NCBI GenBank assembly: GCA_964639275.1
Contig: CAZXCQ010000169.1
Coordinates: 1 to 14,113, forward strand
Length of the DNA: 14,113 nucleotides
From: CAZXCQ01 sp964639275
Lineage (GTDB): Bacteria > Desulfobacterota > DSM-4660 > Desulfatiglandales > Desulfatiglandaceae
Direction: 5' to 3'
Every line of letters begins with the position of its first letter. Position 1 is the stretch's first letter. This document shows, piece after piece, positions 7,592 through 14,038 of this stretch. The position numbers and the translations under genes were made by a program. The notes under the pieces are model-generated. The model was not told the DNA's origin. It ran no database searches and worked only from the letters and a program-made list of their open reading frames with translations.

Positions 7592-7806
7592 TGATGGCCT
7601 CGTAAAAAGTCGAAAATGCTCTCTTTACGTCATTCCGGCGAAATCCATTCGGCTCTGAGACATGTCGACGAGCTCATGTCGAGTCGCTCATGGCCGAAGG
7701 GCCGGAATCCAGTGTTTTCAGACGCTTAAAAAACCCCTGGACCCCGTTTACCGGATCCAGTCCGGCACAAGCTTCAACGGGGTGACGACTTTTTACGAGT
7801 TCATCA
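7592..7806. repeat. 215-bp palindromic repeat element, long variant (copy A)
   Basis: The ends are near-perfect inverted repeats of 21 bp: TGATG, two differing bases, then CTCGTAAAAAGTCG on the left (7592-7612), and the reverse complement on the right (7786-7806). Inside lie nested hairpins, including a CCCCGTT/AACGGGG stem with an inner CCGGA/TCCGG stem, and an ATTCCGGC/GCCGGAAT stem with an expanded loop. There is no transposase. Bases 7732-7796 are an exact inverted copy of 11022-11086 (65 bp). It resembles a miniature inverted-repeat (MITE-like) element and lies between the two ETF genes. Confidence 0.85.
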
Positions 7807-7853
7807 TTATTCCTATGTTCCATCATTCCAATATTCCTTCCGGGGCGTCGGCC

Positions 7854-8657
7854 CTAAATAATCCCGTACTGATAGATTTTCTCCACAAGCCTCTGCACGA
7901 TCTCTTCGGGAGACCCTTCAAGCCGCTCTTTTGCCCTCTTGAACCGGCGAAGTTCCAGACCCGCCATCTTGGTGGGGGAGCCATCCAGACCAACAAGACC
8001 GGGGTCTATCTCCAGTTCCTTGTTGGAAAGTACCCTGATCTCTTTTGATTCGGCGGCCAAGATGCCGGTAAAGGGGGTATATCTGGGCTTATTGAGCTCC
8101 TTTCGCACAGAGATCAGCAAGGGGATCGCCCCCCTGAGTCTGGCGTGGCCATGCTCGATCTTCTGGGTGATAATGATCTTCCGGTCTGTTTCCCAGTCAA
8201 GATCAATTACATGCATTACACTGGGCAGATCCAGCAGTTCTGCCAGCTGGGAAGGGACCTGGGCAGTGGAGCCGTCAATGGTCATATTGCCGCAAAAAAC
8301 CAGGTCGAATCTCCCGATCCAACGGCATCCGGATGCCAGGATCCGCGCGGTTGCAAGGGTGTCCGAACCGGCAAACAGGGGATCGGACAACAATACGGCC
8401 CTGTCGGCCCCCATGGCCAGCCCTTCCCGGAGGGTGGGGGTGGCGAAAGGTGGCGCCATGGAAAGCAAGACCACCTCGCCACCACGGGCATCCCGGATGG
8501 ACAGGGCCGCCTCCAGCGCGTGTTTGTCCAGTGGATTGATGATGCTCGGAATCCCTTCCCGCACCAGGGTCTGGGTCTCGGGGTCCATTGAGACCCTGTC
8601 CCAGTGTTTGGGATCGGGTACCGGTTTTAGACAGACGATGGTTCTCTCTATCCCCAC
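7854..8657 (-). CDS. etfB: Electron transfer flavoprotein beta subunit
   Basis: This protein of 267 residues is ETF beta. The N-terminus TIVCLKPVPDP (6-16), INPLDKHALEAAL (40-52) and NMTIDGSTAQVP (124-135) are the family signatures. The reading frame is open up to 8753, but the family begins a few residues before the TIVCLK strand. I therefore chose the GTG at 8655-8657, which falls 7 bases after the stop of the acyl-CoA dehydrogenase. An AAGAAG sequence about 12 bases before it is a weak ribosome site. The form INPLD...ALE resembles ETFs of anaerobes, some of which bifurcate, but this is only suggestive. It forms the FAD/AMP-binding ETF heterodimer with the alpha subunit. Confidence 0.93.
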   Translation of the reverse strand: MGIERTIVCLKPVPDPKHWDRVSMDPETQTLVREGIPSIINPLDKHALEAALSIRDARGGEVVLLSMAPPFATPTLREGLAMGADRAVLLSDPLFAGSDTLATARILASGCRWIGRFDLVFCGNMTIDGSTAQVPSQLAELLDLPSVMHVIDLDWETDRKIIITQKIEHGHARLRGAIPLLISVRKELNKPRYTPFTGILAAESKEIRVLSNKELEIDPGLVGLDGSPTKMAGLELRRFKRAKERLEGSPEEIVQRLVEKIYQYGII

Positions 8658-8664
8658 AGCCGGA

Positions 8665-9810
8665 TCACTTCTTAAAGGGTGCCAGTGCCGCCCTGGCGAG
8701 AACGACCTTTGCAATCTCCGCGGTGCCACCGGCCGGGATCGTGACCATGGCATCCCTTAGCAATCGCTGAACCGCATATTCCTTCATGATGCCGTACGAA
8801 CCATGGATTTCAATGGCCTTTTTGGCCGCGTTGGTCGCCGCCTCACACGTATAGTATTTGGCCAGCGCACCTTCGTTGTCGCACCGCATGCCTTGATCTT
8901 TTAGCCAGGAGGCGCGGTAGCAGAGCAACCGGCAGATCTCCAGCTGAGAGTAGATCTCGGCGATATAGAACTGGATGGCCTGAAGGGCACTGATCGGTCT
9001 TCCATAGAGTACCCGTTCGCTGGCAAATTTGCCCGCCTCTTCATAGACCGCTGTCAGGATACCCAGGGCCGTGGCTGCCATACCTGTCCTTCCCGTCTCG
9101 CTGATGGTCTTGATGGCGACGGCGAGTCCACCCCCCTCCTGCCCGAGTAAGTTCTCCTTTGGGACTTCGCAGTTATCAAATGCCAGCTCACCGGTGTTGG
9201 CCCCCCTGAGGCCAAACTTGTTCTCCTTCCGGCCCAGTCTTGCCCCGGGTGCCTCCTTGTCCACGATAAGGGCGCTCAATCCCTTGGCCCCCTCTCCGGT
9301 TTTCGCAATGACCACCCAGTAGTCAGAGGTGTGGGCGTTGGTGATAAAGCACTTGCGGCCGTTCAGGATATATCTGTCGCCCTTTAATTCGGCCGAGGTC
9401 TTCATCCCAATCACATCTGATCCGCCGGTTGGGTCTGTGACCGCAACACACCCCATGGTCTCTCCCTTTGCCAGGGGGGTCAGATATTTCTCTTTCTGTG
9501 CATCGGTTCCAAAGTCATTGATGACCGCACACCCCATATGATGGACCTGGAAGGCCATTGGCATGGCCGGACAGACCCTGCCCAGTTCCTCCAGTACGAT
9601 AGTCCGGGCCACATACCCCAGGCCGACGCCCCCGTACTCGGTGGGGGTGATGACCCCTGTGATCCCCACATCGGCCATGGGCTTTAAAAGTTCTGTTGGA
9701 AATTCTCCTGTCTCCTCCATCGCCTCCATCTTTGGCGGTAGCTCATTTTCGGCAAATTCCCTGACCGCCTTTCTCAACATCTCTTCTCTTTCAGAAAACT
9801 TAAAATCCAT
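8665..9810 (-). CDS. Acyl-CoA dehydrogenase family protein, atypical active site
   Basis: This 381-residue flavoprotein has the full acyl-CoA dehydrogenase layout: an N-terminal helical domain, a beta domain with CVAVTDPTGGSD (121-132) and KCFITNAH (153-160), and a C-terminal domain with IEIHGSYGIMKEY (333-345). In short- and medium-chain enzymes the catalytic glutamate sits in a YEGT motif. Here the aligned segment is AGGT (360-363), so the base is replaced by Gly361. The alternative position used by isovaleryl- and long-chain enzymes, just before the Arg of a GR pair (240-241), is also glycine. Glu238 is nearby but offset. The substrate, and even whether it dehydrogenates, are uncertain. 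It should use the ETF encoded directly downstream. The start has a strong GGGAGGAG site six bases before the ATG. Confidence 0.93.
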   Translation of the reverse strand: MDFKFSEREEMLRKAVREFAENELPPKMEAMEETGEFPTELLKPMADVGITGVITPTEYGGVGLGYVARTIVLEELGRVCPAMPMAFQVHHMGCAVINDFGTDAQKEKYLTPLAKGETMGCVAVTDPTGGSDVIGMKTSAELKGDRYILNGRKCFITNAHTSDYWVVIAKTGEGAKGLSALIVDKEAPGARLGRKENKFGLRGANTGELAFDNCEVPKENLLGQEGGGLAVAIKTISETGRTGMAATALGILTAVYEEAGKFASERVLYGRPISALQAIQFYIAEIYSQLEICRLLCYRASWLKDQGMRCDNEGALAKYYTCEAATNAAKKAIEIHGSYGIMKEYAVQRLLRDAMVTIPAGGTAEIAKVVLARAALAPFKK

Positions 9811-9977
9811 AACATTCTCCTCCCTATTTGGTGTTTAAGTCAAAAATCCATTTGCCCCGGGCGAGCCCTTTATCGGTTTTGCTCACTTTGGGCGCGGATG
9901 CATCAGATTCATAAAGAATCCACGTGCAAAGCAGATACCAATCTTCACTGTTTTGCTCCATTATGAAAACCGACACT
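9811..9977. promoter_or_regulatory. Upstream region of the acyl-CoA dehydrogenase operon
   Basis: This AT-leaning spacer is the natural place for the promoter of the minus-strand operon. It holds a small inverted repeat GATTC-ATAAA-GAATC at 9906-9920, a possible regulator site, about 100 bases before the start codon. I could not identify a convincing -35/-10 pair. The 16-bp palindrome seen upstream of the TetR gene is not repeated here. Confidence 0.3.
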
Positions 9978-10112
9978 CATGAATTCGTAAAAAGTCGTCA
10001 CCCCGTTGAAAAACGGGGTCCAGAGGATCTGTAAATACCAAAAAGAGCTGGATTCCGGCTTTCGCCGGAATGACGGAAAATTAGCATTGATGGGTTTTTA
10101 CGGAACCATCAA
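9978..10112. repeat. Palindromic repeat element, short variant (copy B)
   Basis: The left end reads TTCGTAAAAAGTCGTCACC (9984-10002) and matches the other two copies. The right end (10092-10111) is a decayed inverted version. The CCCCGTT/AACGGGG stem is kept at 10001-10018, but the 23-bp inner hairpin present in copy A is missing. The second hairpin, ATTCCGGC-TTTC-GCCGGAAT, is compact here (about 20 bp), whereas copy A has a loop roughly 57 bp longer. It is non-coding, with no transposase. It lies between the acyl-CoA dehydrogenase and the TetR gene. Confidence 0.75.
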
Positions 10113-10266
10113 CACACTAATACTGTCTCCAAACCGCAGGGTCTACCCTCCGGCCTGGAAACGGAGCCGGAGGCCACCACTCCATCACAGCGGACTGCCG
10201 TTTAATCTTTATGGCATAGCCATTAGTCTCTGACCACCCCCATGGGACGTGGATTTCTGCGTAGAA
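10113..10266. other. Spacer downstream of the TetR gene with a hairpin
   Basis: There is no gene here. A perfect 8-bp stem CCTCCGGC / GCCGGAGG (10147-10154 and 10166-10173, loop of 11) lies about 95 bases after the TetR stop. On the minus strand it is not followed by a T-run, so it is not a standard intrinsic terminator. It may still form in the transcript. Nothing else stands out. Confidence 0.4.
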
Positions 10267-10851
10267 TTAAAGTGCCAGCTTGTCCAGGTATTCAATCAAA
10301 GATCCGATGGATTGATCCAGGCTGGAAGCGGATTTTTCCATTCCGTAGATGACAGAGGCCCCCAGCATGCCGGCAAAGATCATTTCGGTGACGGCCTTTG
10401 TATCGACGTCCTTTCTGAGTTCTCCGGACTCCTTTCCCTGGTCCAGGAGCTTATTGATCATGGCCTTGAGTCCGGAAAATCCTTTATTCAGTTCGCGAGA
10501 TAGAGCAGGTCTTTGATCGTCCAGTTCCACGGAGAGGGTAACAAAGATACAGCCGCCTGGAAAGTTTGTCTTGTCTTTGAGATAGCGATCCCGGTAGTTT
10601 TTAAGGATTTTTTTTATCTTTTCAACCGGTCTCTCTACCTGATCCAGGTCTGCAAGGGTGGCCTCCCGCCAGATCTTCCTGGCCTCAGTCAACACGGCAA
10701 AAAAGAGATCCTCTTTGCTTCCAAAATGATTGTAAAGTCCTCCCTTTGAGGTGTTTGCCGCCTCTAATATGTCATGGGTGGAGGTGCTTAAAAAACCCTT
10801 TAAAGAAAAGAGCTTTAGCGACTCACTGATTATTTTTTCTTTGAGGTCCAT
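10267..10851 (-). CDS. TetR/AcrR-family transcriptional regulator
   Basis: This 194-residue repressor-type protein has an N-terminal helix-turn-helix at about residues 25-44 (TSTHDILEAANTSKGGLYNH region), followed by the classic FGSKEDLFFAVL. The C-terminal helical ligand-binding domain is specific to this protein and its effector cannot be named. An acyl-CoA or aromatic effector would fit the neighbouring acyl-CoA genes, as an inference. The reading frame is open back to 10974, but the upstream part is low in family likeness. The TetR N-terminal helix starts naturally at the ATG at 10849-10851, so I chose that start. The nearest AGGAG is about 15 bases away, which is long. It is oriented with the acyl-CoA/corrinoid genes and lies upstream of them. 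Confidence 0.9.
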   Translation of the reverse strand: MDLKEKIISESLKLFSLKGFLSTSTHDILEAANTSKGGLYNHFGSKEDLFFAVLTEARKIWREATLADLDQVERPVEKIKKILKNYRDRYLKDKTNFPGGCIFVTLSVELDDQRPALSRELNKGFSGLKAMINKLLDQGKESGELRKDVDTKAVTEMIFAGMLGASVIYGMEKSASSLDQSIGSLIEYLDKLAL

Positions 10852-10882
10852 AGGGGATTGATCTGGCTCCTGATAAGAGGGG

Positions 10883-10898
10883 GAGACCGGTCGGTCTC
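10883..10898. promoter_or_regulatory. Candidate TetR operator (16-bp inverted repeat)
   Basis: The sequence GAGACCGGTCGGTCTC is an inverted repeat with 7-bp arms (GAGACCG/CGGTCTC) around two bases. It lies 31 bp upstream of the chosen TetR start codon, in the right size range for a TetR dimer site, so self-regulation is likely. No second copy was found before the acyl-CoA dehydrogenase gene. If the longer reading frame to 10974 were used, this site would fall inside coding sequence, which is a further argument for the shorter start. Confidence 0.5.
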
Positions 10899-11011
10899 TG
10901 TGACGGTGGTTATATTTTATCGTTGTGGTAAAGTCAACTATTTTCCCAGCGGAGATTGCAAAAAAGATCGTCATGGAAGTTCCTTTTTGATTTTACAAAG
11001 AAATCGGCATT

Positions 11012-11090
11012 TGATGATTTTGTAAAAAGTCGTCACCCCGTTGAAGCTTGTGCCGGACTGGATCCGGTAAACGGGGTCCAGGGGTTAACG
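11012..11090. repeat. Half copy of the palindromic repeat (copy C)
   Basis: The left end TGATGATTTTGTAAAAAGTC is followed by the nested hairpin of copy A. Bases 11022-11086 are identical, in inverted orientation, to 7732-7796 over 65 bp. The second hairpin and the opposite inverted end are absent, so this is a truncated or solo end. It lies between the divergent TetR and response-regulator genes. Confidence 0.8.
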
Positions 11091-11155
11091 GAATACCACC
11101 CGCTTTGCTGATGGATTCTTTATTGGGCCGTTACTAAATGGCCGCGATTCCAGTC

Positions 11156-11205
11156 TTGACTATATCGGGCAGTGCCTATAAGGTATGATAAATTTTCCGG
11201 AAAAT
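11156..11205 (+). promoter_or_regulatory. Possible promoter and palindrome before response regulator
   Basis: TTGACT (11156-11161) and TATAAG (11177-11182) resemble sigma-70 boxes, but the 15-base spacing is short, so the promoter call is weak. Just after it is a perfect 14-bp palindrome ATTTTCCGGAAAAT (11192-11205), well placed as a binding site between promoter and ribosome site. The whole gap 10852-11249 holds no gene. Its contents are the TetR operator, repeat copy C and this region. Confidence 0.35.
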
Positions 11206-11249
11206 CAGATGTATAAACAGAAATCGGAAAACAGGGAGGAGTGGAAATC

Positions 11250-11774
11250 ATGGCCGGCGATGATATCTTGAAAGGCAAAAAAATACTCGCGGTAGATGAC
11301 GAGCCAGACATCCTGGAGACCCTTGAAGAGATCCTGGATGCGTGTGATGTTGAGACGGCCGCAACCTTTGACTCTGCCAAGGAGCTTCTGGAAAACAAGG
11401 TCTATGACGCCGTTATCCTGGATATCATGGGGGTGAGGGGATTTGATCTCCTGGAGATTGCGGTACGGAGAAAGACCCCGGCACTAATGCTCACGGCCCA
11501 CGGTCTGAACGCCGATAACCTGGTGGGTTCAATCAGGCTGGGGGCCAAATCCTATATTCCCAAAGACAAGATCGGCGAGATAGAGGTCTATCTCAAAGAG
11601 ATATTTCTGGCCAGGGAAAAGGGCATCGACAAATCGGGGAACTGGTTTGCCCGTTTGAGTTCTTTTTTTGATGAAAGATTTGGTCACGGATGGAAAAACA
11701 AGGACAAGAAGTTCTGGGAAGAATTTGACAGGACATTTAAGGTCTCAAAGGATGAGCTTGAGAAAATCATGTAA
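11250..11774 (+). CDS. Stand-alone response regulator (receiver domain)
   Basis: This 174-residue protein has a CheY-like receiver domain at about residues 10-120. The acidic pair is Asp16/Asp17 in AVDDEPD, the phospho-acceptor is Asp58 in VILDIMG, the conserved Thr82 is in MLTAHG, and Lys105 is in IPKDK. The remaining 55 residues are charged and rich in Trp and Phe (KFWEEFDRTF) and show no helix-turn-helix or enzyme domain. The protein therefore probably acts by protein contact rather than by binding DNA. No histidine kinase is in the window. I chose the ATG at 11250 because AGGAG lies 8 bases before it; the GTG at 11241 overlaps that site. A long quasi-palindrome starts right after its stop. 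Confidence 0.88.
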   Translation: MAGDDILKGKKILAVDDEPDILETLEEILDACDVETAATFDSAKELLENKVYDAVILDIMGVRGFDLLEIAVRRKTPALMLTAHGLNADNLVGSIRLGAKSYIPKDKIGEIEVYLKEIFLAREKGIDKSGNWFARLSSFFDERFGHGWKNKDKKFWEEFDRTFKVSKDELEKIM

Positions 11775-11953
11775 GGGCCCGCTCAAAGATAACTTGACAT
11801 TTTCCCATCTCAGCTTTGGGCCATCTTCGGTCGCCGCTCAATCGTGAAGTCCTCGAAATAGTTCAGCTATTCCTGTGGCTTCACTCAATCACGGCAGCCA
11901 AATCTGACCCAAATCTGAGCGTCAATTCTGCCAATTTTTTTTGAACGAGCCCT
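11775..11953. repeat. 179-bp quasi-palindromic element
   Basis: The element begins directly after the response-regulator stop. Its ends GGGCCCGCTCAAA (11775-11787) and TTTGAACGAGCCC (11940-11952) are inverted repeats with two mismatches. Inner matched arms share the same centre near 11864: GTGAAG/CTTCAC (11844-11849, 11879-11884) and AATAG/CTATT (11857-11861, 11867-11871), with TTTGGG/CCCAAA further out. As RNA it could fold into one long imperfect hairpin. No T-run follows its right end, so it is not a standard terminator. It is probably a MITE-like repeat. It differs from copies A to C. Confidence 0.7.
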
Positions 11954-12039
11954 GAGGGTCTGGCGGTCATTGAACCGGCGGGCTTCAAGGGGACAGGGCA
12001 GCAGGGGAGGGCATGGATCAGGGATGAGAGGAGAGTAGG

Positions 12040-12810
12040 ATGCTTGTCTTGACGGAGAAAAAGGGTTCGGTAACCACGATTACCATCAACCGCCCCGAGG
12101 TGCGAAACGCGGTGGATCGACCCACGGCAGAGGAGTTGGTCGAGGCATTCCGGACCTTTGAGACAGACGAAGAGGCCCGGGTGGCGGTCCTGACCGGGAC
12201 AGGGGGTTGTTTTTGTGCGGGTGCGGATCTCAAGGGTCTTGCCGAAGGCCGTGCCAACCGGGTGGAAGAAGATGGTGATGGCCCCATGGGGCCAACCCGC
12301 ATGTGGCTGGATAAGCCGGTGATAGCGGCGGTGGCGGGCTATGCAGTGGCAGGCGGCCTCGAGATCGCCCTCTGGTGTGATATGCGGGTGGTGGAACGGG
12401 ATGCCGTCTTTGGGGTCTTTTGCAGGCGGTGGGGCGTGCCGTTGATCGACGGGGGAACGATCCGACTCACCCGGTTGATCGGTCAATCCCATGCCATGGA
12501 TATGATTCTCACCGGACGACCCGTTGGGGCGGAAGAGGCGCTCCGGATGGGGCTTGGCAACCGGGTGGTAGATCCCGGCAGATCGCTGGCCGAGGCCCAG
12601 TCGCTGGCCGAGCAGATCTCGGGGTTCCCACAGCGGTGCATGTTGAGTGATCGGCGGTCTGCCTATGAGCAGTGGGGATTATCCACCAACGATGCCTTCC
12701 GAAATGAGTTTCGCCTGGGAATGAGAACGATCGAAAGCGGGGAGACCCTTGAAGGAGCGGCGCGCTTTGCAAAAGGGGCCGGTCGGCACGGCAGGTTTGA
12801 GCAAGGATAG
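12040..12810 (+). CDS. Enoyl-CoA hydratase/isomerase (crotonase) family protein
   Basis: This 256-residue crotonase-fold protein shows the oxyanion-hole segments CFCAGADLKGL (57-67) and AVAGYAVAGGLEIAL (97-111). Glu108 in GGLE aligns with the first catalytic glutamate of crotonase (Glu144). The second glutamate site (Glu164) falls in GVFCRRWGVP (125-134) and is Cys128 here, so simple hydratase activity is doubtful. Isomerase, hydrolase or other crotonase chemistry is possible. Proteins with this FCRRWGVPLIDGG form are a known subgroup of bacterial EchA-type proteins. The start has AGGAG six bases before the ATG. The next gene, a URO-D-family protein, follows 39 bp later on the same strand and they are probably co-transcribed. 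Confidence 0.9.
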   Translation: MLVLTEKKGSVTTITINRPEVRNAVDRPTAEELVEAFRTFETDEEARVAVLTGTGGCFCAGADLKGLAEGRANRVEEDGDGPMGPTRMWLDKPVIAAVAGYAVAGGLEIALWCDMRVVERDAVFGVFCRRWGVPLIDGGTIRLTRLIGQSHAMDMILTGRPVGAEEALRMGLGNRVVDPGRSLAEAQSLAEQISGFPQRCMLSDRRSAYEQWGLSTNDAFRNEFRLGMRTIESGETLEGAARFAKGAGRHGRFEQG

Positions 12811-12849
12811 TTTTTTTGATCTTAAGGAGGCACAAAGCGGAGGATCCGT

Positions 12850-13989
12850 ATGATTCAAGAGACCATGTCCAGACAAGAACGATTTGAGGCAGTGGTGGCC
12901 CTGGAGAAACCGGACCGGGTGCCCGTTATGCCCTTGATGACGGCCTTTGCCGTTCGCGCCCAGGGGATGACCCAGGGGGAGGCCTGGCGGGATGTGGACA
13001 AGGGTTTTACGGCCATGAAGGATACCTTTAATGACCTTGGGGGATTTGACAAGCTTTACAAACCCAATCTGTTCTGGCCGATGATCGGAGGCAGGTTTTG
13101 CTCGACACCGGTCAGGGTCTTGATCCCCGGGAGACAGCTCCCCGAGGATGCCTTAAATCAGATCGACGAAAGGGAGCTTTTTAGTAGGGAAGACTATGAT
13201 CGGCTTGCCGCCCTGGGGTGGAATGCCTTTTGGGATGAGCAATATGCCGTGATAAGCGGGGGCCGAAGCATCGAACAGCTTGCCGTCTCTCAGAATCGAT
13301 TACTGGATCACTACATCAAGGAGGTGGAGGCGTATCACAGCGAGGGGATATACCCGCTCTTTGGTGCCTATGTGGATTCCACCACAATGGCATTTTCCAT
13401 GGCCCGAACCCTGACCCAGTTTACCATGGACCTTTATGAGGTCCCGGACAAGGTCAAGGCTGCCATGGATGCCACGTATAAAGATCTTATCCAGAATGCA
13501 CTCGATGTCATATCCCTGACCAAGATCCCCCTGGTGTTTATTGTGCTTGAACGGGGTTCTGGATTTTATTATCGTCTGGATATCTTTGAAGAATTTGAAT
13601 GGCCTTATCTCCAGCGCTACGTGGATGCATTTCTTTCCGAGGGGATTACCCCCTGGTTTCACTTTGATACGGACTGGGGGCTCAACCTCCCCTATCTGAG
13701 ACAGCTGCCAAAAGGCAAATGTGTGTGTGATCTGGACGGGACCACCGATATCTTTAAGGCCAAGGAGATCCTGGATGGACATATGTGCATCAGCGGCGAT
13801 GTGCCGGCATGGCTTTTGACCCTGGGTAGTGCCGAACAGGTGCGTGAATACTGTGAGAGGCTCATTGACGAGATGGGACGGGGAGGTGGGTTTTTTCTGA
13901 CCACGGGTTGCGAGTGCCCCGTTGATGCCAAATTTGAAAATGTAAAGATGATGATAGATGTGGCAAAGAGCTATAGAGGCAAAGAGTAG
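12850..13989 (+). CDS. URO-D-family protein, His-x-Asp variant
   Basis: This 379-residue protein has the uroporphyrinogen-decarboxylase/methyltransferase fold: the N-terminal RQERFEAVVALEKPDRVPV segment (8-26), an HFDTDW segment (271-276), GKCVCDLDGTTDIFKAKE (289-306) and TTGCECP (351-357). Compared with the first URO-D protein in the window, the zinc motif His-x-Cys is His271-x-Asp273, while a Cys is kept at 354 or 356. It may bind metal with a mixed His/Asp/Cys set and may act on a different substrate. No corrinoid protein or activator is next to it on this strand, but the corrinoid cluster across the window could supply them. The start has GGAGG six bases before the ATG; a second AAGGAGG lies further upstream. 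Confidence 0.9.
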   Translation: MIQETMSRQERFEAVVALEKPDRVPVMPLMTAFAVRAQGMTQGEAWRDVDKGFTAMKDTFNDLGGFDKLYKPNLFWPMIGGRFCSTPVRVLIPGRQLPEDALNQIDERELFSREDYDRLAALGWNAFWDEQYAVISGGRSIEQLAVSQNRLLDHYIKEVEAYHSEGIYPLFGAYVDSTTMAFSMARTLTQFTMDLYEVPDKVKAAMDATYKDLIQNALDVISLTKIPLVFIVLERGSGFYYRLDIFEEFEWPYLQRYVDAFLSEGITPWFHFDTDWGLNLPYLRQLPKGKCVCDLDGTTDIFKAKEILDGHMCISGDVPAWLLTLGSAEQVREYCERLIDEMGRGGGFFLTTGCECPVDAKFENVKMMIDVAKSYRGKE

Positions 13990-14003
13990 GTTTTGGAAAT
14001 TTA

Positions 14004-14038
14004 TAAATGCCTAAAGTTCCTAAAATAAGCTAAAATTG
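14004..14038. repeat. Short degenerate tandem repeat (second TAARTGCC-like array)
   Basis: The units TAAATGCC, TAAAGTTCC, TAAAATAAGC and TAAAATTG follow the stop of the URO-D gene by 15 bases. They resemble the array at 3726-3760, sharing TGCCTAAAGT. After it, bases 14039-14113 hold a weak TGGGGG/CCCCCA pairing around a T-run (14082-14112), which is not convincing as a terminator. The window ends there. Confidence 0.45.

Noticed and set aside
7662..8048. 128-residue plus-strand reading frame between the ETF genes
   Set aside because: It is made of the palindromic repeat and the reverse strand of etfB.
8658..8753. Longer N-terminus of ETF beta (start at 8753)
   Set aside because: The extra residues overlap the acyl-CoA dehydrogenase C-terminus and are Arg/Pro-rich shadow sequence; the family begins at the GTG near 8657.
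10147..10173. Intrinsic terminator for the TetR gene
   Set aside because: The 8-bp stem is perfect, but no T-run follows it on the minus strand and it lies about 95 bases past the stop.
10852..10974. Longer N-terminus of the TetR regulator (start at 10974)
   Set aside because: It would place 41 unusual residues before the helix-turn-helix and would cover the palindromic site; the family normally starts near MDLKEKI.
11881..12492. 203-residue minus-strand reading frame opposite the crotonase gene
   Set aside because: It is antisense to a conserved enzyme, His/Pro-rich, without motifs.
8665..13989. DMSP demethylation pathway (DmdA-D) as the function of the region
   Set aside because: A methyl-transfer system with an acyl-CoA dehydrogenase and a crotonase looks similar on paper. 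But DmdC is much longer than this 381-residue enzyme, no DmdA or DmdB is present, and the crotonase lacks one catalytic glutamate. It is kept only as a loose analogy.
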